NCBI GenBank assembly: GCA_050290865.1
Contig: JBNKIW010000024.1
Span: 1 to 50,478 of the forward strand
Direction: 5' to 3'
Source of the DNA: JARRLC01 sp050290865
Lineage (GTDB): Bacteria > Pseudomonadota > Alphaproteobacteria > Rhizobiales > Rhodomicrobiaceae
DNA length: 50,478 nt
Below the pieces are notes generated by a model. That model was not told where the DNA came from, did not search any database, and saw nothing but the letters and a program-made list of their open reading frames with translations. The position numbers were made by a program, and so were the translations under genes. Below, piece after piece: positions 32,767 through 40,992 of the stretch; positions within the stretch are counted from its first letter, which is position 1, and the number at the start of each line of letters is the position of its first letter.

Positions 32767-34689
32767 TTAGTGGCCCTGGCCGGCGTAGCGCTTCTCGACC
32801 AGATCGACATGCGGACGCTTGATCATCGTCCACTCGCCCGTCGCCGGGTCGACCTTCGAGTTCACGAACACCTTCCAGTTCTGATCGTCGAGCTTCGGGA
32901 AGTCCGCGCGATAGAAGAAGCCCGGGTACCGCGTCTCCTCACGGAACTGGATGTGGCGCAGATGCGCTTCCGCCGTGATGATGCGGTGGTAGTTCTCCCA
33001 GGCGCGCATCAGCTCGTGCAGATCCTTCGCGCGCATCTTCTTGGAGTCGACCTTCAGCTCCTGCAGGAAGCCAAGACCCATGCTGAGGAGCTTGGAGTTC
33101 GTCTGATAGTAGGTCGAGATACCAGCGACGTACTCGTCCATCGTCTTCTGCAGACGCATCTGCAGCATCTTCGGCGTGATGTAGAACGGGTTGACGTCCT
33201 CGGCCGTGGTCTTGTCCTTGTGCTCTTCGTAGTTGCGCACAGGGAGATAGATTTCCTCGGCGATCGCCTTGATGTCTGCCTTGAGGTCAGGCTCATAAGA
33301 CTTGTGATCGCGCACCCAGCGGGCCATCGACTTGCCGGCGATACGGCCTTCGGTGTGCGAACCCGACGAGAACTTGTGACCCGACGCGCCGACGCCGTCG
33401 CCCGCGGTGAACAGGCCGTTGACGGTGGTCATGCGGTTGTAGCCCCACTTCCACTCGGCAGGCGAATTCAGATCTTCCGGACCCGACACCCAGATGCCGC
33501 AGCAACCGGAGTGAGAGCCGAGCAGATAAGGCTCGGTCGGCATCAGCTCGGAGGGGCTTTCCTCCGGACGGATGTTCAAGCCCGCCCAAACGCCGGCCTG
33601 GCCGATGCACATGTCGAGGAAGTCTTCCCACGCCTCGGCTTCGAGGTGCTTGAACTCCTTCGGGGTCATGTTTTCGCCGAGCTTCTTCATGGCGGTGGCC
33701 GTGTCCATGAGGATCGGGCCGCGGCCTTCCTTCATCTCGTGAAGCATGGCGTGGTTGCGCAGGCAGGTCGGCACGACCGTCGCCTTGTCGTAGGGCGCGA
33801 AGTCGGCCAGCATGTGCGCGTTCTTCGTCACGTATTCTTCGCCGAAGCCGTTGGTGGCTTTCGACTTGAACAGAAGGAACCACGCACCCACCGGGCCGTA
33901 GCCGTCCTTGAAACGCGCCGGGACGAAGCGGTTTTCCATCATCGTCAGCTCGGCGCCGACCTCAGCAGCCATGGCGTAGGTCGAACCGGCATTCCACACC
34001 GGGTACCAGGTGCGGCCCATGCCTTCACCCGTGGAGCGCGGACGGAACACGTTCACGGCGCCACCGGCCACGAGCAGGATGGCGTTGGCCTTGAACACGT
34101 AGATCTTGTTCTCGCGCACCGAGAAGCCCACCGCGCCGGCGATGCGATTCTCTTCCTTGGAGTCGAGCAACAGCTTCACGATGAAGACGCGCTCATGGAT
34201 GTTCTCGATGCCCAGGGCCTTCTTGGCGGCTTCGGCGACGATCGGCTTGTAGCTCTCGCCGTTGATCATGATCTGCCACTTGCCCGAGCGGACCGGCTTG
34301 CCGCCGTCCTTCAGCGGAACGCCCTCGGTATCGGACGACTTCCAGATCGGCAGGCCCCATTCCTCGAACAACTGCACGGTGCCGTCCACGTGGCGGCCGA
34401 CGTCGTACACCAGGTCGTCACGCGTGATGCCCATCAGGTCGGCGGAGACCATGCGGCAATAATCGTCAGGGGAGTTTTCGCCGAGATAGGTGTTGATGGC
34501 CGAAAGGCCCTGCGCCACGGCGCCCGAACGTTCCATGGCGGCCTTATCGACCAGGGTCACCTTAACGTCGTCGCCGACCCAGCGTTTCAACTCGTAAGCT
34601 GCGCCGCACGCAGCCATGCCGCCACCGATAAGCAGGATATCGGTCTTGAATTCCACAATTGTGGGATTTCCAAACGTACCTTCGCTCAT
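32767..34689 (-). CDS. aprA: Dissimilatory adenylylsulfate (APS) reductase, alpha subunit
   Basis: The 640-residue flavoprotein begins with TDILLIGGGMAACGAAYELK (FAD-binding Rossmann motif), followed by the AprA-type segments VDKAAMERSGAVAQGLSAIN, ERVFIVKLLLDSKEENRIAG, NVFRPRSTGEGMGRTWYPVW, and ELTMMENRFVPARFKDGYGP, and ends with the family's PGFFYRADFPKLDD. Length fits AprA. With AprB it interconverts sulfite + AMP and APS plus two electrons. Together with Sat and Qmo-like genes and no reductive dsr genes in view, the oxidative direction is more likely. The start follows GAGG on the minus strand. Confidence 0.96.
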   Translation of the reverse strand: MSEGTFGNPTIVEFKTDILLIGGGMAACGAAYELKRWVGDDVKVTLVDKAAMERSGAVAQGLSAINTYLGENSPDDYCRMVSADLMGITRDDLVYDVGRHVDGTVQLFEEWGLPIWKSSDTEGVPLKDGGKPVRSGKWQIMINGESYKPIVAEAAKKALGIENIHERVFIVKLLLDSKEENRIAGAVGFSVRENKIYVFKANAILLVAGGAVNVFRPRSTGEGMGRTWYPVWNAGSTYAMAAEVGAELTMMENRFVPARFKDGYGPVGAWFLLFKSKATNGFGEEYVTKNAHMLADFAPYDKATVVPTCLRNHAMLHEMKEGRGPILMDTATAMKKLGENMTPKEFKHLEAEAWEDFLDMCIGQAGVWAGLNIRPEESPSELMPTEPYLLGSHSGCCGIWVSGPEDLNSPAEWKWGYNRMTTVNGLFTAGDGVGASGHKFSSGSHTEGRIAGKSMARWVRDHKSYEPDLKADIKAIAEEIYLPVRNYEEHKDKTTAEDVNPFYITPKMLQMRLQKTMDEYVAGISTYYQTNSKLLSMGLGFLQELKVDSKKMRAKDLHELMRAWENYHRIITAEAHLRHIQFREETRYPGFFYRADFPKLDDQNWKVFVNSKVDPATGEWTMIKRPHVDLVEKRYAGQGH

Positions 34690-34753
34690 ATGTTTTTCCT
34701 CTTGGGATTCCAGCCGGGAAGCCCGTTGTTGTGCCTTTCAGGATTGACCGCCG

Positions 34754-34773
34754 TCCCGCGTGAGAGCGCGGGA
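34754..34773 (-). terminator. Hairpin between aprB and aprA
   Basis: TCCCGCG - loop TGAGAG - CGCGGGA is a perfect seven-base-pair stem in the 108-base gap between the two subunit genes. With no T tract it probably acts on mRNA stability or processing, giving unequal AprA and AprB levels. Confidence 0.45.
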
Positions 34774-34797
34774 GCGCCTAGGGGGACCGGAACGCCC

Positions 34798-35220
34798 TCA
34801 GATCGTCGGAAGCACGACGTTGGCTTCGGTGAACAGAAGGTTGTCGTCGAGATTTCCTGCCGGGGGCTTCCCGCCGTAGCAGTCAATCGAGCCGACAGGC
34901 GTCGTGCGGATCGGGAACTTGAAGCGCTTCACTTCGCCATCGCGGAACTTGATGGTCCACATGATGGTGTCGTCGGTGCGAAGCGGGATGACGGCGCCGC
35001 CCATCGGCACCCAATCCTGGAACGAACGGACTTCGATCGCCTGCTGCGGGCACGCCTTCGCACAGCACTGACATTCCCAGCACTGCTCGGGTTCCTGGTT
35101 GTAAGCCTTCATCCGCTCGGTATCGAGCTTCATAAGGTTATTCGGACAGATATACATGCAGACGGTGTATTCACCGCCCTTGCAGCCGTCGCATTTTTCT
35201 GTGTGAACGAATGTCGGCAT
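34798..35220 (-). CDS. aprB: Dissimilatory APS reductase, beta subunit (ferredoxin-like)
   Basis: The 140-residue protein starts at the ATG at 35220 after AAGGAA; the longer frame has no ribosome site. It carries two [4Fe-4S] motifs: CDGCKGGEYTVCMYICP near residue 10 and CWECQCCAKACP near residue 47, as in AprB. The C-terminal half (WTIKFRDGEVKRFKFPIRTT) forms the beta sheet and tail that grips AprA. It passes electrons between the AprA flavin and the Qmo-type complex. It is placed between sat and aprA on the same strand. Confidence 0.95.
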   Translation of the reverse strand: MPTFVHTEKCDGCKGGEYTVCMYICPNNLMKLDTERMKAYNQEPEQCWECQCCAKACPQQAIEVRSFQDWVPMGGAVIPLRTDDTIMWTIKFRDGEVKRFKFPIRTTPVGSIDCYGGKPPAGNLDDNLLFTEANVVLPTI

Positions 35221-35291
35221 AGGTTCCTTCCCTTTCCAGTTAAAGTCCTTCACTGCGGGCGGCCGGAGGCAGCACGCAATAAGAATATTCT

Positions 35292-35316
35292 AATTTGCGC
35301 ATTACGGGCGCAAATT
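35292..35316 (-). terminator. Hairpin between sat and aprB
   Basis: AATTTGCGC - ATTACGG - GCGCAAATT is a perfect nine-base-pair inverted repeat in the 102-base gap. In the minus direction no T tract follows, so partial termination or mRNA processing is more likely than full termination. Confidence 0.45.
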
Positions 35317-35322
35317 TTGTCG

Positions 35323-36498
35323 TCATTGCGCCAGCGTGGCGTAATATTCCTGCAGAACGCGAACCACCTCGGGGCGGCTGAATTCCGAGGGAATCGGTTC
35401 ACCTTTCGAGAACATCTCACGCAGCCGCGTGCCGGAAATCTGCAGCCGGTCTTCGGCCGTGTGGGGACAGGTGCGCGCCGTGGCCATGCCACCGCATTTG
35501 TAGCAGTAGAATGTCACGTCGATTTTCAGCGGCTGGATGATCAGGCTTCCCGCAGGCAGCGTGTCAAAGATGTGCTGCGCGTCGAACGGCCCGTAATAGC
35601 TGCCGACACCCGCATGGTCGCGTCCGATGACGAGATGCGAGCAACCGAAATTCTGCCGGAACACCGCATGCAGCAGAGCCTCGCGCGGGCCGGCGTAGCG
35701 CATTTCGATCGGGTAGCCGCCCTGGATGTAGGTGCCGGGGACGAAGTATTTTTCGGTCAGCGCATCGATGGCCTTCACGCGGACTTCCGCCGGAATATCG
35801 CCGGGCTTCAGCGCGCCGAGCACCTGATGGATGAACACGCCGTCGCAGACCTCCACGGCGATCTTGGCGAGATGCTCGTGGCTGCGATGCATCGGGTTTC
35901 GGGTCTGGAAGGCCGCGACCCGGCTCCACCCCTTGTCCGCGAACATCGCGCGCGCCTCGGCCGGGCGGAAATAGAACCCCTTGTATTGCGTGGGGTAGAC
36001 GCCCTCGGAAAGCGCGGTGACGCGGCCGGCAAGATTGACGTCCCCCTGCCCCATCACTTTCTGCACGCCAGGATGTCCTTCCTCGGTCGTGCGGAAGACG
36101 TGCTGGCACTCGAAAGCCTTGTCGATGGTGTATTTCTCGGTGACATCCATCAGGCCCATGATCTCGCCGGTCTCCTCGGCGACGAGGGCCACCGTCTCCT
36201 CCGCCGTGATGGAGTCGGCGAGCGATTTGTCGCAGGAAAGCGTGATCGGGATCGGCCAGAAGAGACCGTTCGTGAGCTGCATATCGCCGCAGGTGCCGCG
36301 CCAGTCGTCGTGACCCATGAAGCCGGGCAGCGGGGTATAGGCGCCCATCGCCAGCATCAGAAAGTCCGACGTTTCGCGGCTGCTCATCGGCACCTTGCGC
36401 AACGTGGCGGCGCGTTTGAGAAGCTCGGCGCGCTCCGCTTCGGGAACGAGCAGCGGCGTCAGGCTATCGCTGCCATGCGGCGGAACCAGTTTGGACAT
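35323..36498 (-). CDS. sat: Dissimilatory ATP sulfurylase
   Basis: The 391-residue protein shows the homo-oligomeric Sat motifs: FQTRNPMHRSHEHLAK (nucleotide-binding QTRNPxHxxHE), YAGPREALLHAVFRQNFGCS, and GRDHAGVGSYYGPFDAQHIF. The C-terminus (RTCPHTAEDRLQISGTRLRE) is the usual end without the APS-kinase domain of fungal enzymes. It makes ATP + sulfate from APS + PPi in oxidation, or the reverse in reduction. The start at 36498 lies after GGAGGAGG. It leads the minus-strand apr operon and faces qmoA across a region with two FNR-type palindromes. Confidence 0.95.
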   Translation of the reverse strand: MSKLVPPHGSDSLTPLLVPEAERAELLKRAATLRKVPMSSRETSDFLMLAMGAYTPLPGFMGHDDWRGTCGDMQLTNGLFWPIPITLSCDKSLADSITAEETVALVAEETGEIMGLMDVTEKYTIDKAFECQHVFRTTEEGHPGVQKVMGQGDVNLAGRVTALSEGVYPTQYKGFYFRPAEARAMFADKGWSRVAAFQTRNPMHRSHEHLAKIAVEVCDGVFIHQVLGALKPGDIPAEVRVKAIDALTEKYFVPGTYIQGGYPIEMRYAGPREALLHAVFRQNFGCSHLVIGRDHAGVGSYYGPFDAQHIFDTLPAGSLIIQPLKIDVTFYCYKCGGMATARTCPHTAEDRLQISGTRLREMFSKGEPIPSEFSRPEVVRVLQEYYATLAQ

Positions 36499-36607
36499 GT
36501 GGCCTCCTCCCATTGAGCGGCGCCGTCACGGCCGCCGCGGGCTTACACTCCGGCGTTTGCCGGGATCAAAATGAGTGGAAGACGCACGAAAACTGGCCAG
36601 CTGCGAA

Positions 36608-36621
36608 TTGATCTCGATCAA
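36608..36621. promoter_or_regulatory. FNR/CRP-type palindrome, sat-proximal
   Basis: TTGAT-CTCG-ATCAA, extended to AATTGAT-N4-ATCAATT, an 18-base perfect palindrome 110 bases upstream of the sat start. It is the closer of two boxes in the 343-base divergent promoter region. Confidence 0.68.
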
Positions 36622-36668
36622 TTCTCTTCGTCTGACCAGCCGCAAAGGTTAGGTTTTCTTTGATGAGC

Positions 36669-36682
36669 TTGATCTAAATCAA
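36669..36682. promoter_or_regulatory. FNR/CRP-type palindrome, qmoA-proximal
   Basis: TTGAT-CTAA-ATCAA, with outer C/G also paired. It lies 160 bases upstream of qmoA. An AT-rich TATTATATAAAT stretch near 36770 could be the qmoA -10 region, which would put the box far upstream of that start. Confidence 0.65.
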
Positions 36683-36841
36683 GTCTCCCTCAACCGCCCC
36701 TTGTCAATCTCAGCCTTGGCTGCGCCCTCACCCGTTCGAAAGCGTTTTGCTTTGCGAAGCGTTAAATCATATTATATAAATATTCTGATAAACGAATGTC
36801 AACGTGCAAACAGTGGCTGAGCAGGGGGTGACGAGGCAGGG

Positions 36842-38095
36842 ATGGGAAGTGAGACAATTCTCGTCGTCGGCGGAGGGATCGCCGGCATGTCCGCAGCCGT
36901 GGAAGCGGCCGAGACGGGCTATGATGTTATATTGCTGGAAGCGGGGCCGACCCTGGGTGGCCGCGTGGCCCAGCTCAACCGTTATTTTCCCAAGCTCTGC
37001 CACCCGGCATGCGGCTTGGAGATCAACTACCAGCGCATCCGGAACAATCCGAGGATCAAGGTGTTGACGCAGACGCGCCCCACCGCGATCACCGGCACGC
37101 GCGGCGCCTACACGGTGACCGCCGAGACCGCGCCACGCCATGTCAATGCACGCTGTACGGCCTGCGGCGACTGCGCCAAAGCGGCCACGACGGAGGTCGC
37201 GAATTCATTCAATTACGACATGGATAAGGTGCCCGCGGCCTACCTGCCGCACCCGATGGCCTACCCCATGCGTTACGTTGTCGCTCCGGAAGTCATCGGC
37301 ACAGCCGAGGCGGACGCGATCAAGGCCGCGTGCAAATATGGCGCCGTCGATCTCGACGAGAAGCCGCAGAGCTTCGACCTTCCGGTCGCGGCGATCATCT
37401 GGGCGACGGGCTGGCGGCCCTACGACGCCGGCAAGCTCGAGTCCTATGGTTACGGGAGCATTGCGAACGTCATCACCAATGTGGAAATGGAGCGTCTTGC
37501 CGCCGACACCGGCCCGACGGCGGGGAAGATCCTTCGCCCGTCCGACGGGAAAGAGGCCAAGCGTGTCGCACTCATCCAGTGCGCCGGGTCGCGCGACCTC
37601 AACCACCTGCCGTACTGCTCGCGCATCTGCTGCCTCGCTTCGCTGAAGCACGCGGCCTATGTGCGCGCTCAGTATCCAGACAGCCAGGTGGACATCTATT
37701 ACATCGACATCCGCGCCCACGATAAGCTGGAGAGTTTCTACCAGAAAGTGAAGGCCGACCCGCAGGTGCGCTTCGTCAAATCGAAGGTCGCCTCCATCAA
37801 CGAAGGCGATGGCGGGAATCCGGTCCTGCACGGCGAGGATACGCTCGCGCGTGAAATCTACGACCGTGATTACGACCTCGTCGTCCTCGCGGTGGGCATG
37901 GAGCCGCAAGGCGGTCTGCCGCTCAATAACGGCTTCACGGATGAGTATGGATTCGTCGTCCCGCACGGCGATGAGGGAGCCATCTACCCGGTCGGCGTCG
38001 CCGCCGGACCGCTGGATGTCTCCATGTCGGTGCAGTCCGCGACGGCGGCTGCCCTCAAGGCAATTCAGGCAGCACGGGGCGGGGCTACGGCATGA
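36842..38095 (+). CDS. qmoA: QmoA-like FAD subunit of the Qmo complex (HdrA-related)
   Basis: The 417-residue protein starts ILVVGGGIAGMSAAVEAAET (FAD-binding) and has GGRVAQLNRYFPKLCHPACG, a QmoA-type Cys segment, followed by RCTACGDCAKAA. Further on is ALIQCAGSRDLNHLPYCSRI with CCLASLKHA, as in HdrA proteins. It lacks the large C-terminal ferredoxin part of QmoB. In sulfate reducers QmoABC passes electrons between quinones and AprBA; in sulfur oxidisers the flow is reversed. GAGG precedes the ATG. The end overlaps qmoB by four bases (ATGA), so the two are coupled. Confidence 0.92.
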   Translation: MGSETILVVGGGIAGMSAAVEAAETGYDVILLEAGPTLGGRVAQLNRYFPKLCHPACGLEINYQRIRNNPRIKVLTQTRPTAITGTRGAYTVTAETAPRHVNARCTACGDCAKAATTEVANSFNYDMDKVPAAYLPHPMAYPMRYVVAPEVIGTAEADAIKAACKYGAVDLDEKPQSFDLPVAAIIWATGWRPYDAGKLESYGYGSIANVITNVEMERLAADTGPTAGKILRPSDGKEAKRVALIQCAGSRDLNHLPYCSRICCLASLKHAAYVRAQYPDSQVDIYYIDIRAHDKLESFYQKVKADPQVRFVKSKVASINEGDGGNPVLHGEDTLAREIYDRDYDLVVLAVGMEPQGGLPLNNGFTDEYGFVVPHGDEGAIYPVGVAAGPLDVSMSVQSATAAALKAIQAARGGATA

Positions 38096-40374
38096 ATGCA
38101 CAAGTGAAGAAACCGGGCGTCTATCTTTGCAGCGGCTGCGGGATAGGCGAGGCAGTCCCCATGGCTGCCTTGGAGAAGGTCGCGGTCCGGGAATACAAGA
38201 TCCCGGCGGAAAAGTGTAAAACCCACGACTATCTGTGTGGCGACGAAGGGCTCGCCATGATCCGCGCCGACATCGAGGCGGGGAACATCAATCAGGCGAT
38301 CATCGCCGGCTGCTCGCCGCGCGTGAACGTGGACAAGTTCCGCTTCGAGGGCACGCAGGTGATTCGCGCCAATTTGCGCGAGCAGGTGATCTGGACGTCG
38401 GAGCCGGGCAAGGACGACACGGAAATGCTCGCCGCCGACTATCTGCGCATGGCCCTCGTCGAGGGGCGCAAATCGGGACTGCCGCAGCCTTACGAGCACG
38501 AATCGTATTCCGAGCGTATCCTCGTCGTCGGCGGCGGTCTTTCCGGCCTGACCGCGGCGCAGGAGGCGGCAGCGGCAGGATACGACGTGCTGCTCGTGGA
38601 GGCTTCGCCGGTGCTCGGCGGCCATTCCCGGCGCTGGACAAAGCGCACGCCGCATCTGCCGCCCTACAACGCACCGCAGCCGAACGATATCGAGCCGCTG
38701 GTCGCCTCGGTGAAGGGGAACAGCCGCATCGAGGTGCGCCTCAACACCCGCGTGACCAAGACCTCCGGCATGCCGACCGATTTCACCGTCGAATTGACGC
38801 AGGAAGGCGGTGCGGCGGCTGAGGAAAAGGTCGGGGCGATCGTCGTCGCCACCGGCTGGCGGCCTTATGACGCAACCAAGCTTGGCCATCTCGGCTATGG
38901 CGCATCGCTGGACATCGTGACGTCGGTGGCGCTGGAAGAGATGCTCGCCGCGGGACCGCTGAAGCGCCGCTCGGACGGGAACGCGCCGAAGACGGTGGCC
39001 TTCGTGCAATGCGCCGGCTCCCGCGACAACGACCACCTGCCCTATTGCTCGTCGGTGTGCTGCGCGGCGTCGCTGAAACAGGCGATCCAGATCCGCGAAG
39101 CCGATCCGTCCACGATGGTCTACATCGTCTATGAGGAGATGCGCACACCGGGCGTCGCCGAGGAATTCTACCGCGCGGCGCAACTGGCGGGCGTCATCTT
39201 CATCAAGGGCAAGGTGAAGGGCGTGTCGGCCGAGGGCGGTTTGAAGGTCACCGTGGACGATGAGCTTCTCCGCGAGGAAGTGCCGCTCTCCGGCCTCGAC
39301 ATGGTCGTGCTCGCCACCGGCATGGTGCCGAACGCGGTGCTGCCGCTCGACAGCGACGGAGAGGAACTGCCCGAGCAGGACATCAACCCGATGTCGCCGA
39401 TCCCTGTCGCGGGCTATGCCAATGACGCTCCCGAGGCGCCGGGCGGCCAGCCCTGCGTCACCTACAAAGGCGCACCGATCCTCAATCTACAGTACCGGCA
39501 GGGGCCGCACGTGCCGATCCTCGCCGACGGCTTCTCGGACAGCCATTTCATCTGCTTCCCCTATGAGACGCGGCGCACGGGCATCTACACCTGCGGGCCT
39601 GTCCGGCGGCCGATGGACATGGCCGAGTCGGCTGAGGACGCCACGGGCGCGGCGCTGAAGGCGATCCAGGCCATCCGCGCCATCACCCAGGGCCGCGCGC
39701 TGCATCCGCGCTCGGGCGATCTGTCCTATCCGAAGATCAACCTGAACGCCTGCACGAAATGCCGCCGCTGTACGGTGGAATGCCCGTTCGGCGCCATCGA
39801 CGAGACCGAGGAAGGCTACCCGATCCTCAATCCCACGCGCTGCCGCCGCTGCGGCACCTGCATGGGCGCCTGCCCGGTCCGCACCATCAGCTTCGACAAC
39901 TACTCCGTCGATATGATGACCTCGATGATCAAGGCCGTGGAAGTGCCGGACGAGGACGAGGAAAAGCCGCGCGTGCTCGTGCTCGCCTGCCAGAACGACG
40001 CCTATCCGGCGCTCGACATGGCCGGTATCGCGCGCTCAGCCATCAGTCCGTACATCCGCGTCCTGCCGGTGCGCTGCCTCGGCTCGGTGAGCCTCCTGTG
40101 CGTGTCGGACGCGCTGTCTTCGGGCTATGACGGCGTGATGCTCATGGGCTGCAAATCGGGCGACGACTATCAGTGCCACTTCGTCCGCGGCTCGGCCATG
40201 GCGCAGGAACGCATGATGAAGGTCGGCGAGACGCTGAAAAGCATGATGCTGGAAAAGGAGCGTGTGGAAACGTTCGAAATCGCCATCGCCGATGCCAAGA
40301 ACCTGCCGGACATCATCGGCAAGTTCATGGAAACCATCGACGCCGTCGGCCCGAATCCGTTCAAGGGGATGTAA
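38092..40374 (+). CDS. qmoB: QmoB-like subunit (HdrA + MvhD-type fusion)
   Basis: The 760-residue protein has an HdrA-type N-terminal part with YLCSGCGIGE and AIIAGCSPRVN (residues 1-130), an FAD domain ILVVGGGLSGLTAAQEAAAA near 143, the Cys segment FVQCAGSRDNDHLPYCSSVC near 305, two ferredoxin motifs near 553-600 (CTKCRRCTVECP and CRRCGTCMGACP), and a C-terminal MvhD-like domain from about 625 (VLVLACQNDAYPALDMAGIA, MLMGCKSGDDYQCHFVRG). This fusion is the QmoB layout. It connects QmoA to the HdrC/HdrB-like subunits. Operon spacing is tight on both sides. Confidence 0.93.
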   Translation: MNAQVKKPGVYLCSGCGIGEAVPMAALEKVAVREYKIPAEKCKTHDYLCGDEGLAMIRADIEAGNINQAIIAGCSPRVNVDKFRFEGTQVIRANLREQVIWTSEPGKDDTEMLAADYLRMALVEGRKSGLPQPYEHESYSERILVVGGGLSGLTAAQEAAAAGYDVLLVEASPVLGGHSRRWTKRTPHLPPYNAPQPNDIEPLVASVKGNSRIEVRLNTRVTKTSGMPTDFTVELTQEGGAAAEEKVGAIVVATGWRPYDATKLGHLGYGASLDIVTSVALEEMLAAGPLKRRSDGNAPKTVAFVQCAGSRDNDHLPYCSSVCCAASLKQAIQIREADPSTMVYIVYEEMRTPGVAEEFYRAAQLAGVIFIKGKVKGVSAEGGLKVTVDDELLREEVPLSGLDMVVLATGMVPNAVLPLDSDGEELPEQDINPMSPIPVAGYANDAPEAPGGQPCVTYKGAPILNLQYRQGPHVPILADGFSDSHFICFPYETRRTGIYTCGPVRRPMDMAESAEDATGAALKAIQAIRAITQGRALHPRSGDLSYPKINLNACTKCRRCTVECPFGAIDETEEGYPILNPTRCRRCGTCMGACPVRTISFDNYSVDMMTSMIKAVEVPDEDEEKPRVLVLACQNDAYPALDMAGIARSAISPYIRVLPVRCLGSVSLLCVSDALSSGYDGVMLMGCKSGDDYQCHFVRGSAMAQERMMKVGETLKSMMLEKERVETFEIAIADAKNLPDIIGKFMETIDAVGPNPFKGM

Positions 40375-40377
40375 GAC

Positions 40378-40989
40378 ATGACGAAACCGCTTCCCCCAAC
40401 GGCCGCCCGCAAATACGACCTGGGCTTTGCGCGCTGGGTCTATGAAAACATCGACGGCGGCGAGCGCATCCCCTTGTGCATGCAATGCGGCATGTGCTCC
40501 GGCTCATGCCCCATCGGCTCCCAGATGGACAACGGGCCGCGCAAGACCTTCATGATGATTCGCGCAGGGATGAGGGAGGAAGTGCTCTCATCCAGCACCA
40601 TCTGGAACTGCACGCAGTGCTACAACTGCACGGTCCGCTGCCCGCGCCAGATCCGCGTCACCGCCGTGCTGCAGTCGCTTGCCAGCGTCGCGGCCGCCGA
40701 GGGCTACGCGCCGCAGAAGCCGACTTACAAGTTTTCGCGGGCCTTCTGGACGTCGGTGCGCTGGTTCGGCAAGACGGACGAGCGCATCGTCACCGCCATC
40801 TATTACTTCTCCTACGGCCTGAAGGAGGGCTTCCGCCTCGCCATGGCCAATCTGCCGATCGCCTCCCGCATGGTGAAAGCCAAGCGCATGGGGTTGGGCC
40901 TGCCGCACCGCACCAAGGGTGCGGGCGAGCTGCGCGCCATCGTCGCGGCGGCGGAAAAAATCCAGAAAAGAGAGCGGGCGGGGGGCTGA
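40378..40989 (+). CDS. hdrC: HdrC-like iron-sulfur subunit
   Basis: The 203-residue protein has two [4Fe-4S] motifs, LCMQCGMCSGSCPIG near residue 33 and WNCTQCYNCTVRCPRQI near residue 76, like HdrC and the N-terminal part of QmoC. It has no clear set of membrane helices, so the heme b membrane domain of QmoC is absent. The C-terminal helix region is basic. AGGGG lies upstream, three bases separate it from qmoB, and another three from hdrB. It probably passes electrons between QmoB and HdrB. Confidence 0.88.
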   Translation: MTKPLPPTAARKYDLGFARWVYENIDGGERIPLCMQCGMCSGSCPIGSQMDNGPRKTFMMIRAGMREEVLSSSTIWNCTQCYNCTVRCPRQIRVTAVLQSLASVAAAEGYAPQKPTYKFSRAFWTSVRWFGKTDERIVTAIYYFSYGLKEGFRLAMANLPIASRMVKAKRMGLGLPHRTKGAGELRAIVAAAEKIQKRERAGG

Positions 40990-40992
40990 TCC

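Noticed and set aside
32770..36516. A 1248-codon plus-strand open frame antisense to the apr-sat genes
   Set aside because: It is the complement of GC-rich coding genes with strong family matches (AprA, AprB, Sat); its own translation is Arg/His/Val-rich and has no domain.
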